Assembly (NCBI RefSeq): GCF_900119315.1
Contig: NZ_LT827010.1
Span: 5,551,001 to 5,615,000 of the forward strand
Direction of reading: 5' to 3'
DNA: 64,000 nucleotides
Source of the DNA: Actinoplanes sp. SE50/110
GTDB lineage: Bacteria; Actinomycetota; Actinomycetes; Mycobacteriales; Micromonosporaceae
In this document: piece after piece, positions 50,102-58,698 of the stretch
Layout of the letters: every line of letters begins with the position of its first letter
Numbering within the stretch: position 1 is the stretch's first letter
Notes under the pieces: model-generated
Told to the model about the DNA's origin: nothing
The model's input: only the letters and a program-made list of their open reading frames with translations
Databases searched by the model: none
Translations under genes and position numbers: made by a program

Positions 50102-50884
50102 CTACTGGGGGCTGGCGAAGTCCTGCACCCAGTAGGGGGTGTGGCCGCCGTCGATGGCCAGGCCGACCCCCATCTGGTCGAGCTTGCAGTCGAGGATGTT
50201 GGCCCGATGCTCCGGGCTGTTCATCCAGGCGTCCATCGCCTCCCACGGGCTGCGCTGGCCGCGGGCGATGTTCTCGCCGTACAAGCGCCACGGGTAGCCG
50301 TTCGCACTGACCCGGTCCCCGGCCCCCTTGCCGTTCGGCGAGGCGTGGTCGAAGTAGTCGCGGCGGGCCATCTCGGCGGCGTGGCCGTTGGCCGCGTCGA
50401 TCAGCCGGCGGTCGATGGTGACCGGTCGGCAGCCGGCCCGCCCCCGCTGGAGGTTGACCAGGGCCAGGATCTGCTGCTGGACCGGGGCGTACGGGCTGGA
50501 CGAGATACTTTCCACGGTCACCTCGGTGTGCGAGGCGGCGATCGGGTCGGCCGCGGCGGCGAAGCCGTAGTTCTTCTTCGGGGCGACCGCCTTGATCGGC
50601 CCGGGTTCGACGGCCGGCTCGGCGGTGGGCTCCGCGGTGGGCTCGGCGGCCGGCTTGCGGGTGATCACGCGGGCCGGGATCGTGGCCGGCGCGGTCCCCA
50701 ACCCGGCCGCGGGATCCGGGCCGGCATCGTCCGGCGCCGGCGACGCGTCGGACGTCACGGGACCGCCGAAGATCGTGAAGCCGGCGACATCCGGCGGCTC
50801 CTGCGCCAGCGCGCGTGTCGTGGCGACACCACCGGCGACCAGGGCCGCGGTAGCCACGGAGAGCACAACCGAAGGCTTACGCAT
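50102..50884 (-). CDS. Secreted CAP/SCP-domain protein
   Basis: 260 residues: signal peptide (cleavage near ALA-QEP, residue ~28), a disordered Pro/Ala/Glu linker with AEPTAEPT repeats (~75-95), then a CAP domain (~135-260). Domain landmarks: VQQQILALVNLQRGRAGC, HAAEMARRDYFDHASPNG, GENIARGQRSPWEAMDAWMN, and SPEHRANILDCKLDQMGVG. The His/Glu residues of the CAP cavity are present. Bacterial CAP proteins are secreted and often bind lipids or cell-wall material, but their activity is poorly defined. It is divergent from the acyltransferase. Confidence 0.92.
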   Translation of the reverse strand: MRKPSVVLSVATAALVAGGVATTRALAQEPPDVAGFTIFGGPVTSDASPAPDDAGPDPAAGLGTAPATIPARVITRKPAAEPTAEPTAEPAVEPGPIKAVAPKKNYGFAAAADPIAASHTEVTVESISSSPYAPVQQQILALVNLQRGRAGCRPVTIDRRLIDAANGHAAEMARRDYFDHASPNGKGAGDRVSANGYPWRLYGENIARGQRSPWEAMDAWMNSPEHRANILDCKLDQMGVGLAIDGGHTPYWVQDFASPQ

Positions 50885-51184
50885 AACGAGAGTCGATCCA
50901 TTCCATAGCGCGCCCCGCCCTGTGCCGGGACGCTCCCGGGGTTGACCAACGTCACAGGCGCGAGGCGGTCACTGCCCGCCGGATCCGCGGGCGGCCACCG
51001 CCACATAGAGGACTCTTGACGCGTACGCCGTGACCAGCCCAAAGGGACGCAACCGCGATGCACACACGTCGCACAATCGCACTGGAATCGGACACAGTTC
51101 CCGCTATCGGGGTAATCCGGTACGGCCTTCTTGCCAACCGATCGACCCTGCCGGATGCGCGTTCCGCGTGGCTACGGTTCCCCG
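50885..51184. other. Divergent intergenic region, CAP / acyltransferase
   Basis: A 300-bp non-coding stretch. It contains a candidate -10 box for the acyltransferase at 51173-51178. No clear operator or hairpin is seen. Confidence 0.45.
51173..51178 (+). promoter_or_regulatory. Candidate -10 box of the acyltransferase gene (leaderless)
   Basis: TACGGT (TANNNT) ends 6 nt before the GTG at 51185; no Shine-Dalgarno lies between them. Confidence 0.4.
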
Positions 51185-52552
51185 GTGCGCAACCGATACC
51201 TGGATCTGCTCCGTGCCGCGGCGATCGTCCGGGTGATCGTCTACCACCTGTTCGGCTGGTCGTGGCTGTCCATCGTGATGCCCGCCATGGGCGTCATGTT
51301 CGCCCTGGCCGGCTCGCTGACCGCGGCGTCGCTGGAGCGGCGCCCGGCCCGGGACGTGGTCACCTCCCGGGTGCGCCGGCTGGTGCCTCCCCTGTGGCTG
51401 CTCGGCCTGCTCGCCGTGCCGGTGATGATCGCTCTGGGCTGGTCCCGGGAACACGGGGGCGAGCACCCGTTCAAGGTGTGGAAGCTGGCGTTCTGGATCC
51501 TGCCGCTCGGCGATCCCCCGGGCAGCGAGCTCGCCGTCGACGCCTGGGAACCACTCTGGTACATCCGGGCCTACGTCTGGTTCATCCTGCTCTCCCCGGT
51601 CCTGTGGTTCCTCTGGAAGAAGCTGGGTCCGGCCTGCTGGCTGCTGGTGATCGCCCCGATCCTGGCCATCGTGGCGCTCGACAAGACCGGCTTCGAGCTG
51701 CCGGAGACCGCCGACGTGGTGATGTGGGACTTCGTCACCTACGCCGCCTGCTGGATCACCGGTTTCGCCCACCGCGACGGCCGGCTCCGCAGACTCGCCC
51801 CGGCCACGGTCGTGTTCCTGTTCGTGACGCTGTCCTGCGCCGGGCTGTACTACCAGAGCGGCCACCAGGGTGACGATCCGTGGGACCTGAACGACGTCTC
51901 CGAGTCGCAGTCGCTGTACTCCCTGGCCTTCGTGCTGCTGGCGCTGCGCTGGCAGCCGAGCATGACCTGGCTGTCCCGGACCAACCTGCTGGACCGCGCG
52001 GTCACCCTGCTCAACGCCCGGGCGGTCACCGTGTACCTCTGGCACAACCTGGCCATCGCCGCCGTCTGGCCGGTCCTCAGCTTCCTGACCGCCGACGACC
52101 TGGGCCACCTGGAGAAGCCGGTCACCCTCGGGATGACGATGACGCTGACCGCGGTCGCGGTGCTGCTCTTCGGCTGGGCCGAGGATCTGGCCGCCCGCCG
52201 CCGCCCGCGGCTGTGGCCGGACACCGCCATCCCGGCGGCCGCCGACCCCGCGCCGACCGCCCCCGCTCCCGCGCCTGCCCCCGCGGCGCCGGCGGCCGTG
52301 GCCCTGGACGGGACGGTCCCGGCCGGGTGGCCCGAGGTGCACCGGGACGGCGCGCCGCACGCCGGCTGGACCGACGCCGGCCGGGAGGGCACCCCGGTCG
52401 CCGGGCGGCGTCCGCCGGCCGCCCGGCACAGTACGGAGAGCGCCGGCGCCTCCACCGAGAAGCGGGAACGCCCGTCCCGGGGCCGTCTGTCCCGGAAGGC
52501 GAAACGCCAGCCGGAGTCGCTGATCCCGACCTGGTGGGCGGACAAGGAGTGA
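51185..52552 (+). CDS. Acyltransferase 3 family membrane protein
   Basis: 455 residues. The AT3 domain (about 1-345) has ~10 transmembrane helices and starts RNRYLDLLRAAAIVRVIVYH, where the His is the expected catalytic residue. The family's R-rich loop (TSRVRRLVPPLWLLGLLAV) and WYIRAYVWFILLSP also fit. Such enzymes O-acetylate or succinylate exopolysaccharide, peptidoglycan or lipids; the acceptor is unknown. The last ~110 residues are a cytoplasmic disordered tail (Ala/Pro run, then Arg/Lys-rich). The GTG start gives the canonical N-terminus; the frame to 51131 is open but unsupported. Confidence 0.88.
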   Translation: MRNRYLDLLRAAAIVRVIVYHLFGWSWLSIVMPAMGVMFALAGSLTAASLERRPARDVVTSRVRRLVPPLWLLGLLAVPVMIALGWSREHGGEHPFKVWKLAFWILPLGDPPGSELAVDAWEPLWYIRAYVWFILLSPVLWFLWKKLGPACWLLVIAPILAIVALDKTGFELPETADVVMWDFVTYAACWITGFAHRDGRLRRLAPATVVFLFVTLSCAGLYYQSGHQGDDPWDLNDVSESQSLYSLAFVLLALRWQPSMTWLSRTNLLDRAVTLLNARAVTVYLWHNLAIAAVWPVLSFLTADDLGHLEKPVTLGMTMTLTAVAVLLFGWAEDLAARRRPRLWPDTAIPAAADPAPTAPAPAPAPAAPAAVALDGTVPAGWPEVHRDGAPHAGWTDAGREGTPVAGRRPPAARHSTESAGASTEKRERPSRGRLSRKAKRQPESLIPTWWADKE

Positions 52553-52555
52553 GCC

Positions 52556-52600
52556 GCCGGCTCCGGCGGACGCGGTGGGCGGCCGCTCGCCGGAGCCGGC
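52556..52600 (+). terminator. Terminator hairpin after the acyltransferase gene
   Basis: Perfect 13-bp stem (52556-52568 with 52588-52600) with a 19-nt loop, starting 3 nt after the stop. It isolates the chemosensory operon that begins at 52689. Confidence 0.65.
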
Positions 52601-52676
52601 CCGAACCGGGCCGCCCGCGGCACGGAAAGGTCTGGGCGAAGCGAGCGAAGCTCGCGAAATGGACGCGGCGGATGGC

Positions 52677-52682
52677 TAGCCT
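52677..52682 (+). promoter_or_regulatory. Candidate -10 box of the chemosensory operon (leaderless)
   Basis: TAGCCT (TANNNT) ends 6 nt before the GTG of the first cheW and no Shine-Dalgarno is present. This is the only promoter-like position between the terminator at 52600 and the seven-gene operon. Confidence 0.45.
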
Positions 52683-52688
52683 GAACCC

Positions 52689-53222
52689 GTGGGGCAGCTA
52701 CGACAGGCTCCGGCGGGCGAGGCCGGAACGATCGCGCTGGTCTTCCAGGCCGGTCCGCTTTTCTGTGCGCTGCCCCTCGCCGAGGTCATCGAGACCATGC
52801 GGCCGCTGCCGACCCGCCCGCTGGCCGGCACCCCGTCCTATGTCCGGGGCCTGACGATCCTGCGCGGCGAGCCCGCCCCGGTGATCGACATGACCCGGTT
52901 GCTGACCGGCGTGTCGTCCGGGATCGATCGGTACGTTGCGGTGCACGCCGGACGCGGTCCGGTGGCCTGTGCGACCGGGCCGGTGCTGGGCGTGCGGACC
53001 GTGCACGCGGTCCCGCCGGAGGGTCCGAGCACGCTGTTCACCGGAGCATCCCGCTCACTGGTCGCGGCGGTCGGCACGGTCGGCACCGAGCCGCTGCTGG
53101 TGCTGCGCAGCATCCGCACCGTCCCGGACGAGGTCTGGGACGCCGCCGGCCGCGACCGGGACACCGCGGAGCCGGGCACCGCGCAGGCGGTCGCGGCACA
53201 CGACACCGGAGCGACCGGGTGA
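52689..53222 (+). CDS. cheW: CheW-like coupling protein 1
   Basis: 177 residues: one CheW domain (about 14-145) of the SH3-like double-barrel fold (ALVFQAGPLFCALPLAEVIE, VRGLTILRGEPAPVIDM), then a short Ala/Asp-rich tail. It should link the receptor to the CheA-type kinase. It corresponds by position and type to WspB or WspD. GTG start, probably leaderless. Its stop overlaps the cheR start (GTGA, 53219-53222), so translation is coupled. Confidence 0.9.
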   Translation: MGQLRQAPAGEAGTIALVFQAGPLFCALPLAEVIETMRPLPTRPLAGTPSYVRGLTILRGEPAPVIDMTRLLTGVSSGIDRYVAVHAGRGPVACATGPVLGVRTVHAVPPEGPSTLFTGASRSLVAAVGTVGTEPLLVLRSIRTVPDEVWDAAGRDRDTAEPGTAQAVAAHDTGATG

Positions 53223-54595
53223 GCGGCGAGCCGCCCCTGGTGCGATTCCGGGAAATCCTGGAGCGGCGGCTCGGCTGGGCCGCCGCCGACACCGAGGCGG
53301 TGCCGGTCCTGCCGGTCCTCGCCGAACGCGCGGCCGCCCGCCAGCTGACCGAATCCGCCTACCTGGATCGGCTGGCCGGCCGGGCCTGGCCGGAGGAGAC
53401 CGTGATCCTGGCCGAGCGGCTCAGCATCACCGAGACGTACTTCTTCCGGCACGGCGACCAGTTCCGGGCGCTCGCCTCCCGGGTGCTGCCGCAGCGGATC
53501 GAGGCCCGGGCCGGCCAGCGGGTGCTGCGGATGCTCTCGGTCGGCTGCTCGTCCGGCGAAGAGGCGTACTCGCTGGCGATCGTGGCGCACCGGGTGCGAC
53601 CGGCCCCGGACTGGATCGTCGCGGTGCTCGGCGTCGACGCGAACCCGGAGGTGCTGCGCCGGGCCCGGCGGGCGGTCTACTCCGAGTGGTCGCTGCGGGA
53701 GACCCCGCCGGACGTGCGGAGCCGCTGGTTCCGGTCGGTCCCGGACGGCTACGAGGTGGCCCGGGAGATCACCGGCTCGGTGCAGTTCGTCGAGCACAAC
53801 GTGGCCGGGCCGGAGGATCCACGGATCTGGCAGCCCGGCCGGTACGACGCGGTGTTCTGCCGCAACCTGCTGATGTACCTGACCCCGGCGACGGTCCGCG
53901 GCGTGCTGGACCGGATCACCGGCTCGCTGGCCGACGGCGGCGCGCTGTTCCTCGGGCACACCGACTCGCTGGGCAGCGCCCCGCCGGGCTTCACCGTGGA
54001 ACACCACGGCGACACGGTGTTCTACCGCCGCAGCATCGCAGCGCCCACCCCGCAGCCCGCGCCCCGGGCCGCGCCGCCGCGGGTCGCGCCGCCGCCACGG
54101 GTGCGGTCACCGCGTACGCCGGAAATCCGCTCGCGAGCCCTTGATCTTCTGCGGGACGAGCGGTTCGCCGAGGCCCTCGACCTGCTCGCCCCGGTGTCGT
54201 CGCAGCATCCGCTGCTGTACGGCGTGCTGCTCGCCCAGCTCGGGCGGCTCCCGGAGGCGGCCGCCGTGGCCACCCGCCTGATCGACGCCGGCGCTCCGCA
54301 GCCGGACGCGCACCAGCTGCTCGGGCTGTGCCGGGAGATCGACGAACCGGATCAGGCGGCCGCGCAGTACCGGCTGGCCGCCTATCTCGATCCCGGGTTC
54401 GCGATGCCCCGGCTGCGGCTGGGGCTGCTGGCCCGGCGCGAGGGCGACGAGACGGCCGCCGCGGCCGAGCTGACCGCCGCGCTGGACCTGCTGCCGCGCG
54501 AGTCCGAGGAGCGGATCACCCTGTTCGGCGGCGGGTTCGGGCGGCTCACGCTGAGTGTCCTCTGCCGGGCCGAGCGGGACGGGGCACGGCGGTGA
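53219..54595 (+). CDS. cheR: CheR-type receptor methyltransferase with C-terminal TPR-like region
   Basis: A 458-residue S-adenosylmethionine-dependent methyltransferase that methylates receptor glutamates. It has an all-alpha CheR N-terminal domain (~5-75, ending ITETYFFRHGDQF), then the SAM-binding domain (RMLSVGCSSGEEAYSLAIVA, LGVDANPEVLRRARRAVYS, YDAVFCRNLLMYL). A Pro-rich linker (~275-300) leads to TPR-like helices (~305-440, LLYGVLLAQLGRLPEAAAVA and later). CheR-TPR fusions are the hallmark of WspC and FrzF-type systems and may bind receptors lacking the CheR-tethering pentapeptide. It overlaps the second cheW by 4 bp (54592-54595). Confidence 0.95.
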   Translation: MSGEPPLVRFREILERRLGWAAADTEAVPVLPVLAERAAARQLTESAYLDRLAGRAWPEETVILAERLSITETYFFRHGDQFRALASRVLPQRIEARAGQRVLRMLSVGCSSGEEAYSLAIVAHRVRPAPDWIVAVLGVDANPEVLRRARRAVYSEWSLRETPPDVRSRWFRSVPDGYEVAREITGSVQFVEHNVAGPEDPRIWQPGRYDAVFCRNLLMYLTPATVRGVLDRITGSLADGGALFLGHTDSLGSAPPGFTVEHHGDTVFYRRSIAAPTPQPAPRAAPPRVAPPPRVRSPRTPEIRSRALDLLRDERFAEALDLLAPVSSQHPLLYGVLLAQLGRLPEAAAVATRLIDAGAPQPDAHQLLGLCREIDEPDQAAAQYRLAAYLDPGFAMPRLRLGLLARREGDETAAAAELTAALDLLPRESEERITLFGGGFGRLTLSVLCRAERDGARR

Positions 54596-55125
54596 CCGAC
54601 CGGGTGCTGTCCCGGGTCGAACGGCTGCGGGCCGAGTTCGACCACTCGTTCGCGGTGCCGCTGCGCACCCTGGACGACGAGTCGGTGGAGCTGCTCGCGG
54701 TCGGGGTCGGTGGCCGGGCGTACGCGCTGCGCCTGTCACAGACCTCGGGCCTGTACCCGAACCGGCCGGTCACCCCGCTGCCGACCACCGTCCCGGCGCT
54801 GCGCGGCCTGGCCGGGTTCGCCGGCGTGGTGGTCCCGGTGTACGACCTGGCCGCGCTGCTCGGCCACCCGATCGCCGAGCAGCCGCGCTGGCTGGTGCTG
54901 GCCGCCGGGAGCCCGCCGCTGGCGCTCGCCTTCCACCAGCTCGACCACCACGTCCGGGTGCCGTCCGCCGACGTCGTCGACGGTTCCGGGGCGGCGTCGT
55001 CCCGGGGCTGCCTGCGCGGGATGGTGCGGCTGCCGGACGGCGACCGGCCGATCGTCGACGTGCCGGCCACCCGCGTCCTGGCCCACCGGATGGCCGGGCA
55101 CGAACACCCGGAGGTGTCCTCATGA
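54592..55125 (+). CDS. cheW: CheW-like coupling protein 2
   Basis: 177 residues starting with GTG in a GTGA overlap. A ~40-residue N-terminal extension (RVLSRVERLRAEFDHSFAVP) precedes the CheW domain (LLAVGVGGRAYALRLSQTSG, GLAGFAGVVVPVYDLAALLG). The extension is typical of the WspD-like second CheW. It should bridge the MCP and the CheA hybrid. The stop overlaps the MCP start as ATGA (55122-55125). Confidence 0.88.
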   Translation: MTDRVLSRVERLRAEFDHSFAVPLRTLDDESVELLAVGVGGRAYALRLSQTSGLYPNRPVTPLPTTVPALRGLAGFAGVVVPVYDLAALLGHPIAEQPRWLVLAAGSPPLALAFHQLDHHVRVPSADVVDGSGAASSRGCLRGMVRLPDGDRPIVDVPATRVLAHRMAGHEHPEVSS

Positions 55126-56588
55126 TGGACGGCCAGACGTTCGGCCGGAAGCTCGGCTTCGGAGTCGGGCTGACCGGCCTGCTCACCCTGCTGTCGGTGG
55201 TGGTCTCCACCCTCTGCCTGCTGTTCGTGGTGCACGCCAAGGACCGGGTGATCGCCGCGGCGACCCACGAGCTGACCGGCGCGGAGAACCTGAACCGGCT
55301 GATGGAGAAACGGCTGGGCGACTACCGGGGCTTCATGCTCTACGGAAGCGACGAGTTCGCCACCGCCACCGGGCAGGACCGCGCCGACTTCCTCGCCCAG
55401 CTCGCCGACCTGCAGAACGACTCCAGTACGGCGGTCAAGGCGTTGCTCAAGCAGACCGCCGACGCCGAGGCCAAGCACGCCGAATGGGTCGACGTGGTGA
55501 TGCAGAAGCGGACCCAGACGAAGGATCCGCTGGCCGCGGCGGCGCTCAACAACACTCAGGCGATGCCGCTGCGCAGACAGGTGCAGGCGACCCTCGCCGA
55601 CCTGATCGCCACGGTGCGCTCCGACGTCGAGGCCGACCGCCGGCACTCGTCGCGGCAGGCGAACCTGGCGATCGCGGTGATCGTCGGGCTCGGCGCGCTC
55701 ACCACGGCCAGCGCGGTCATGGTGGCCTGGCGCCTGAGCCGGGACCTGCGCCGCGAGGTGGGCGCCGCGGTCGGGCACATCCAGAGCTCGTCGGCCCAGC
55801 TGGAGGCGGCCGCCGCCCAGCAGGTCAACGGTGGCCGGGACCAGGCCAGCGCGATCAACGAGATCACCACCACGATCAACGAACTGCTGATCACCTCCCG
55901 GCAGATCGCGGACAGCGCGCAGCGGGTGTCCCAGATCGCCGAGGAGACCGAGGCGGCGGCCCGCACCGGGGACGCCACCATCGACCAGACCCGGGCCTCG
56001 ATCACCGCGATCCGCACCCAGGTCGACCAGATCGTCCAGCACATGCTGGCGCTGGGCGAGAAGTCGCAGCAGATCGGCGGGGTCGTCGACCTGGTGTCGG
56101 AGCTGGCCGAGCAGACCAACATCCTGGCGATCAACGCGACCATCGAGGCCAGCGGGGCCGGCGAGTGGGGTCGCCGGTTCGCCGTGGTGGCCGAGGAGAT
56201 CCGCAAGCTGGCCGACCGCACGGCCGCCTCAGCCAAGGAGATCCGGGCGCTGATCGACGACGTGCGCGGCGCGGTGAACACCACGGTGATGGCCACCGAG
56301 ATCGGCGCCAAGGCGGTCGACGCCGGCGCCCGGCAGTTCGACGAGGCGACCAACTCGTTCCGGGAGATCGCCCAGCTGGTGTCCACCACCAACGACGCCA
56401 CCCGGGAGATCGAGCTCTCCACCAAGCAGCAGACCACCGCGGTGGAGCAGGTCAACCTGGCGGTGTCGGACACCGCCCGGGTGTCCCGGGAGACCGAGAG
56501 CAGCGCGGTGCAGACCAAGCAGACCGCGGCGCACCTGAGCACCCTCTCCGGCGACCTGCTGGAGCTGGTCGGGACCCGGAGCCACTGA
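55122..56588 (+). CDS. Methyl-accepting chemotaxis-type receptor
   Basis: 488 residues: transmembrane helix 1 (~12-37), an extracytoplasmic four-helix-bundle-like sensor (~38-178), transmembrane helix 2 (~181-203) and a cytoplasmic signalling coiled coil. I see no proper HAMP domain after helix 2. The kinase-contacting tip (about 328-365) reads AEQTNILAINATIEASGAGE, with SGAGEWGRR where most receptors have ARAGEQGRG. No C-terminal CheR-binding pentapeptide is present. It corresponds to WspA. The stop is 1 bp before the CheA-hybrid start. Confidence 0.93.
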   Translation: MMDGQTFGRKLGFGVGLTGLLTLLSVVVSTLCLLFVVHAKDRVIAAATHELTGAENLNRLMEKRLGDYRGFMLYGSDEFATATGQDRADFLAQLADLQNDSSTAVKALLKQTADAEAKHAEWVDVVMQKRTQTKDPLAAAALNNTQAMPLRRQVQATLADLIATVRSDVEADRRHSSRQANLAIAVIVGLGALTTASAVMVAWRLSRDLRREVGAAVGHIQSSSAQLEAAAAQQVNGGRDQASAINEITTTINELLITSRQIADSAQRVSQIAEETEAAARTGDATIDQTRASITAIRTQVDQIVQHMLALGEKSQQIGGVVDLVSELAEQTNILAINATIEASGAGEWGRRFAVVAEEIRKLADRTAASAKEIRALIDDVRGAVNTTVMATEIGAKAVDAGARQFDEATNSFREIAQLVSTTNDATREIELSTKQQTTAVEQVNLAVSDTARVSRETESSAVQTKQTAAHLSTLSGDLLELVGTRSH

Positions 56589-56589
56589 G

Positions 56590-58698
56590 ATGGCCGAGAG
56601 CCGCGACCCGTTGCGCTACTTCCGGATCGAGGCGCAGGAGTTGGTCGAGCAGATCAGCGCCGGGGTGCTCGACCTGGACCAGCAGCGCGGGGCGGAGCCG
56701 GTGGCCCGGCTGCTGCGGGCCGCGCACACGCTCAAGGGCGCGGCCCGGGTGGTCCGGCAGAAGGAGATCGCCGACCGGGCGCACGAGTTCGAGGAGATCC
56801 TGGTCGCGCACCGGGAGGACGCGGCCGGGCTGGCCGCCGGGGACATGCGGGAACTGCTGCGGCTCAACGACGAGATCAGCGCGCAGGTGACCGCGCTGAC
56901 CCGGCCACCGGCGCCACCCCCGGTCGTGGAGACCACGCCCGCCCTGGAGACCACGCCCGCCGTGGTGGCCACGCCCGCCGTGGAGGTCGCCCCGGAACCT
57001 CGGGCGGAGCCGGTGGCGGAGACCGTGGCGCCCCGGGCGGCGACCGCCGATCTGGACGACCTGCTCGACGCGATCACCGAGACCACCGCCCGGATGGCCC
57101 CGCTGCGGGCCGGCAGCCGCGTCGTCGAGAAGCTGCGGACCAGCGCCGAGACGCTCGCCGATCAGCTGCGCGGCGGCCGGACCGCGGCCGCGGTCACGCA
57201 CGCCTCGGCCCGGCGGCTGGCCGGCGAGCTGGGCTCGGCCGGCCGGCGGCTCAGCGACGCGGTCGACCAGATCGAACGGGAGCTGGACGACGTCCGGGCC
57301 AAGGCGGAGAGTCTGCGGCTGGTGCCGGCCGGGAGCATCTTCACCGCGCTGCGCCGGGCGGTCCGCGACGCCGCGGACACCGAGGGCAAGCAGGTCCGGT
57401 TCGTCACCCACGGCGCCGACGTGCGGATGGGCTCGCACCTGCTCGGCCCGGCCAGCTCGGCGTTTCTGCACGTGGTCCGCAACGCGGTGGTGCACGGGGT
57501 GGAGCCAGCCACGGAGCGGGCGGCGGCCGGGAAACCGGCGGAGGGCACGGTCACCTTCGAGGTGGAACGGCAGGGCCGGTACGCGACCTTCCGCTGCACC
57601 GACGACGGGCGCGGCTTCGACGTGGCCGCGCTGCGGCACCAGGCGCAGGCCCGCGGGCTGCTGCCGGGCGCCGGGCCGGCCGACGCCGAGGTCCTCGACC
57701 TGGTGCTGCACGGCGGGATCAGCACGTCGGCGACGGTCACCGAGGTGGCCGGCCGGGCGATCGGGATGGACGTGCTGCGCGACGTCGCCGCCCAGCTCCG
57801 CGGCGAGGTGCGGATCCGCAGCACCCCGGGGGCCGGGGCGAGCGTCGAGCTGGTGGTGCCGCTGGCCCTGCTGAGCATGACGGGCCTGCTGATCGAGGCG
57901 GGCGGGGTGACCGCCTCACTGCCGCTGGACGCGGTACGTGCCTGCGTGCGGCTGAGCCCGGCGGAGGCGGAGACCGCGGCCGGCAGCGGCCGGCTGGTCC
58001 ACCAGCATGTGGCGATGCCGTACCAGCCGCTGATCGAGGCGCTGGGCGTCGGGCGGCCGGCGCCGGACGCGGCCGGGCCGGGCGCCGCCGTGGTGCTGCA
58101 CGGCGACCAGGGCGCCGCGGCGGTCGGCGTGGATCGACTGCTCGGCACGCATTCCCTGGTCGCCCGGTTCCTGCCCGAACTGGCCCCGACCACCCCGGTG
58201 ATCAGCAGCGTGTCGATCGACAGCGAGGGCAATCCACGGCTGGTGCTCGACCCGGACGGGCTGATCCGGGAGATGGTGCACGACCCGGCCACCGCGGGTC
58301 GCCCGGCCGTCGCCCCGGTCACGCCGCCGCTGCCGATCTTGGTCGTCGACGACTCGCTGACCACCCGGATGCTGGAGCGCAGCATCCTGGAGTCGGCCGG
58401 TTACGAGGTCGACCTGGCCGCCTCCGGCGAGGAGGGCCTGGAGCGGGCCCGCTCCCGGCGGTACGGGCTGTTCCTCACCGACATCGACATGCCCGGCATC
58501 GACGGCTTCACCTTCGTCGAGCGGACCCGGGCCGACCCGGAGCTCGCCGCCGTCCCGGCCATCCTGGTCAGCTCCCGGGCCAGTGCGGCCGACCGCGACC
58601 GCGGCATCCGGGCCGGAGCCAGCGCCTACGTGGTCAAGGGCGAATTCGATCAGGAGGAGCTTCTGGGGCACATCCGCCGCCTGGTGGTGCGCGCATGA
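56590..58698 (+). CDS. cheA: CheA-type histidine kinase fused to a receiver domain
   Basis: 702 residues. HPt domain with phosphorylatable His46 (RAAHTLKGAARVV). Variable Pro/Thr-rich linker with ETTPA-type repeats (~110-150). Dimerisation helices, then the ATPase domain: FLHVVRNAVVHGVEP (N box), TDDGRGFD (G1) and GRAIGMDVLRDV (G2). A CheW-like domain follows (~425-560), then a C-terminal receiver (~575-700) with ILVVDDSLTTR and phospho-acceptor Asp in FLTDIDMPGIDG. There is no separate CheY-binding P2 domain. CheA-REC fusions of this form (WspE, FrzE) control non-flagellar outputs as well as motility. Its stop overlaps cheB (ATGA, 58695-58698). Confidence 0.96.
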   Translation: MAESRDPLRYFRIEAQELVEQISAGVLDLDQQRGAEPVARLLRAAHTLKGAARVVRQKEIADRAHEFEEILVAHREDAAGLAAGDMRELLRLNDEISAQVTALTRPPAPPPVVETTPALETTPAVVATPAVEVAPEPRAEPVAETVAPRAATADLDDLLDAITETTARMAPLRAGSRVVEKLRTSAETLADQLRGGRTAAAVTHASARRLAGELGSAGRRLSDAVDQIERELDDVRAKAESLRLVPAGSIFTALRRAVRDAADTEGKQVRFVTHGADVRMGSHLLGPASSAFLHVVRNAVVHGVEPATERAAAGKPAEGTVTFEVERQGRYATFRCTDDGRGFDVAALRHQAQARGLLPGAGPADAEVLDLVLHGGISTSATVTEVAGRAIGMDVLRDVAAQLRGEVRIRSTPGAGASVELVVPLALLSMTGLLIEAGGVTASLPLDAVRACVRLSPAEAETAAGSGRLVHQHVAMPYQPLIEALGVGRPAPDAAGPGAAVVLHGDQGAAAVGVDRLLGTHSLVARFLPELAPTTPVISSVSIDSEGNPRLVLDPDGLIREMVHDPATAGRPAVAPVTPPLPILVVDDSLTTRMLERSILESAGYEVDLAASGEEGLERARSRRYGLFLTDIDMPGIDGFTFVERTRADPELAAVPAILVSSRASAADRDRGIRAGASAYVVKGEFDQEELLGHIRRLVVRA

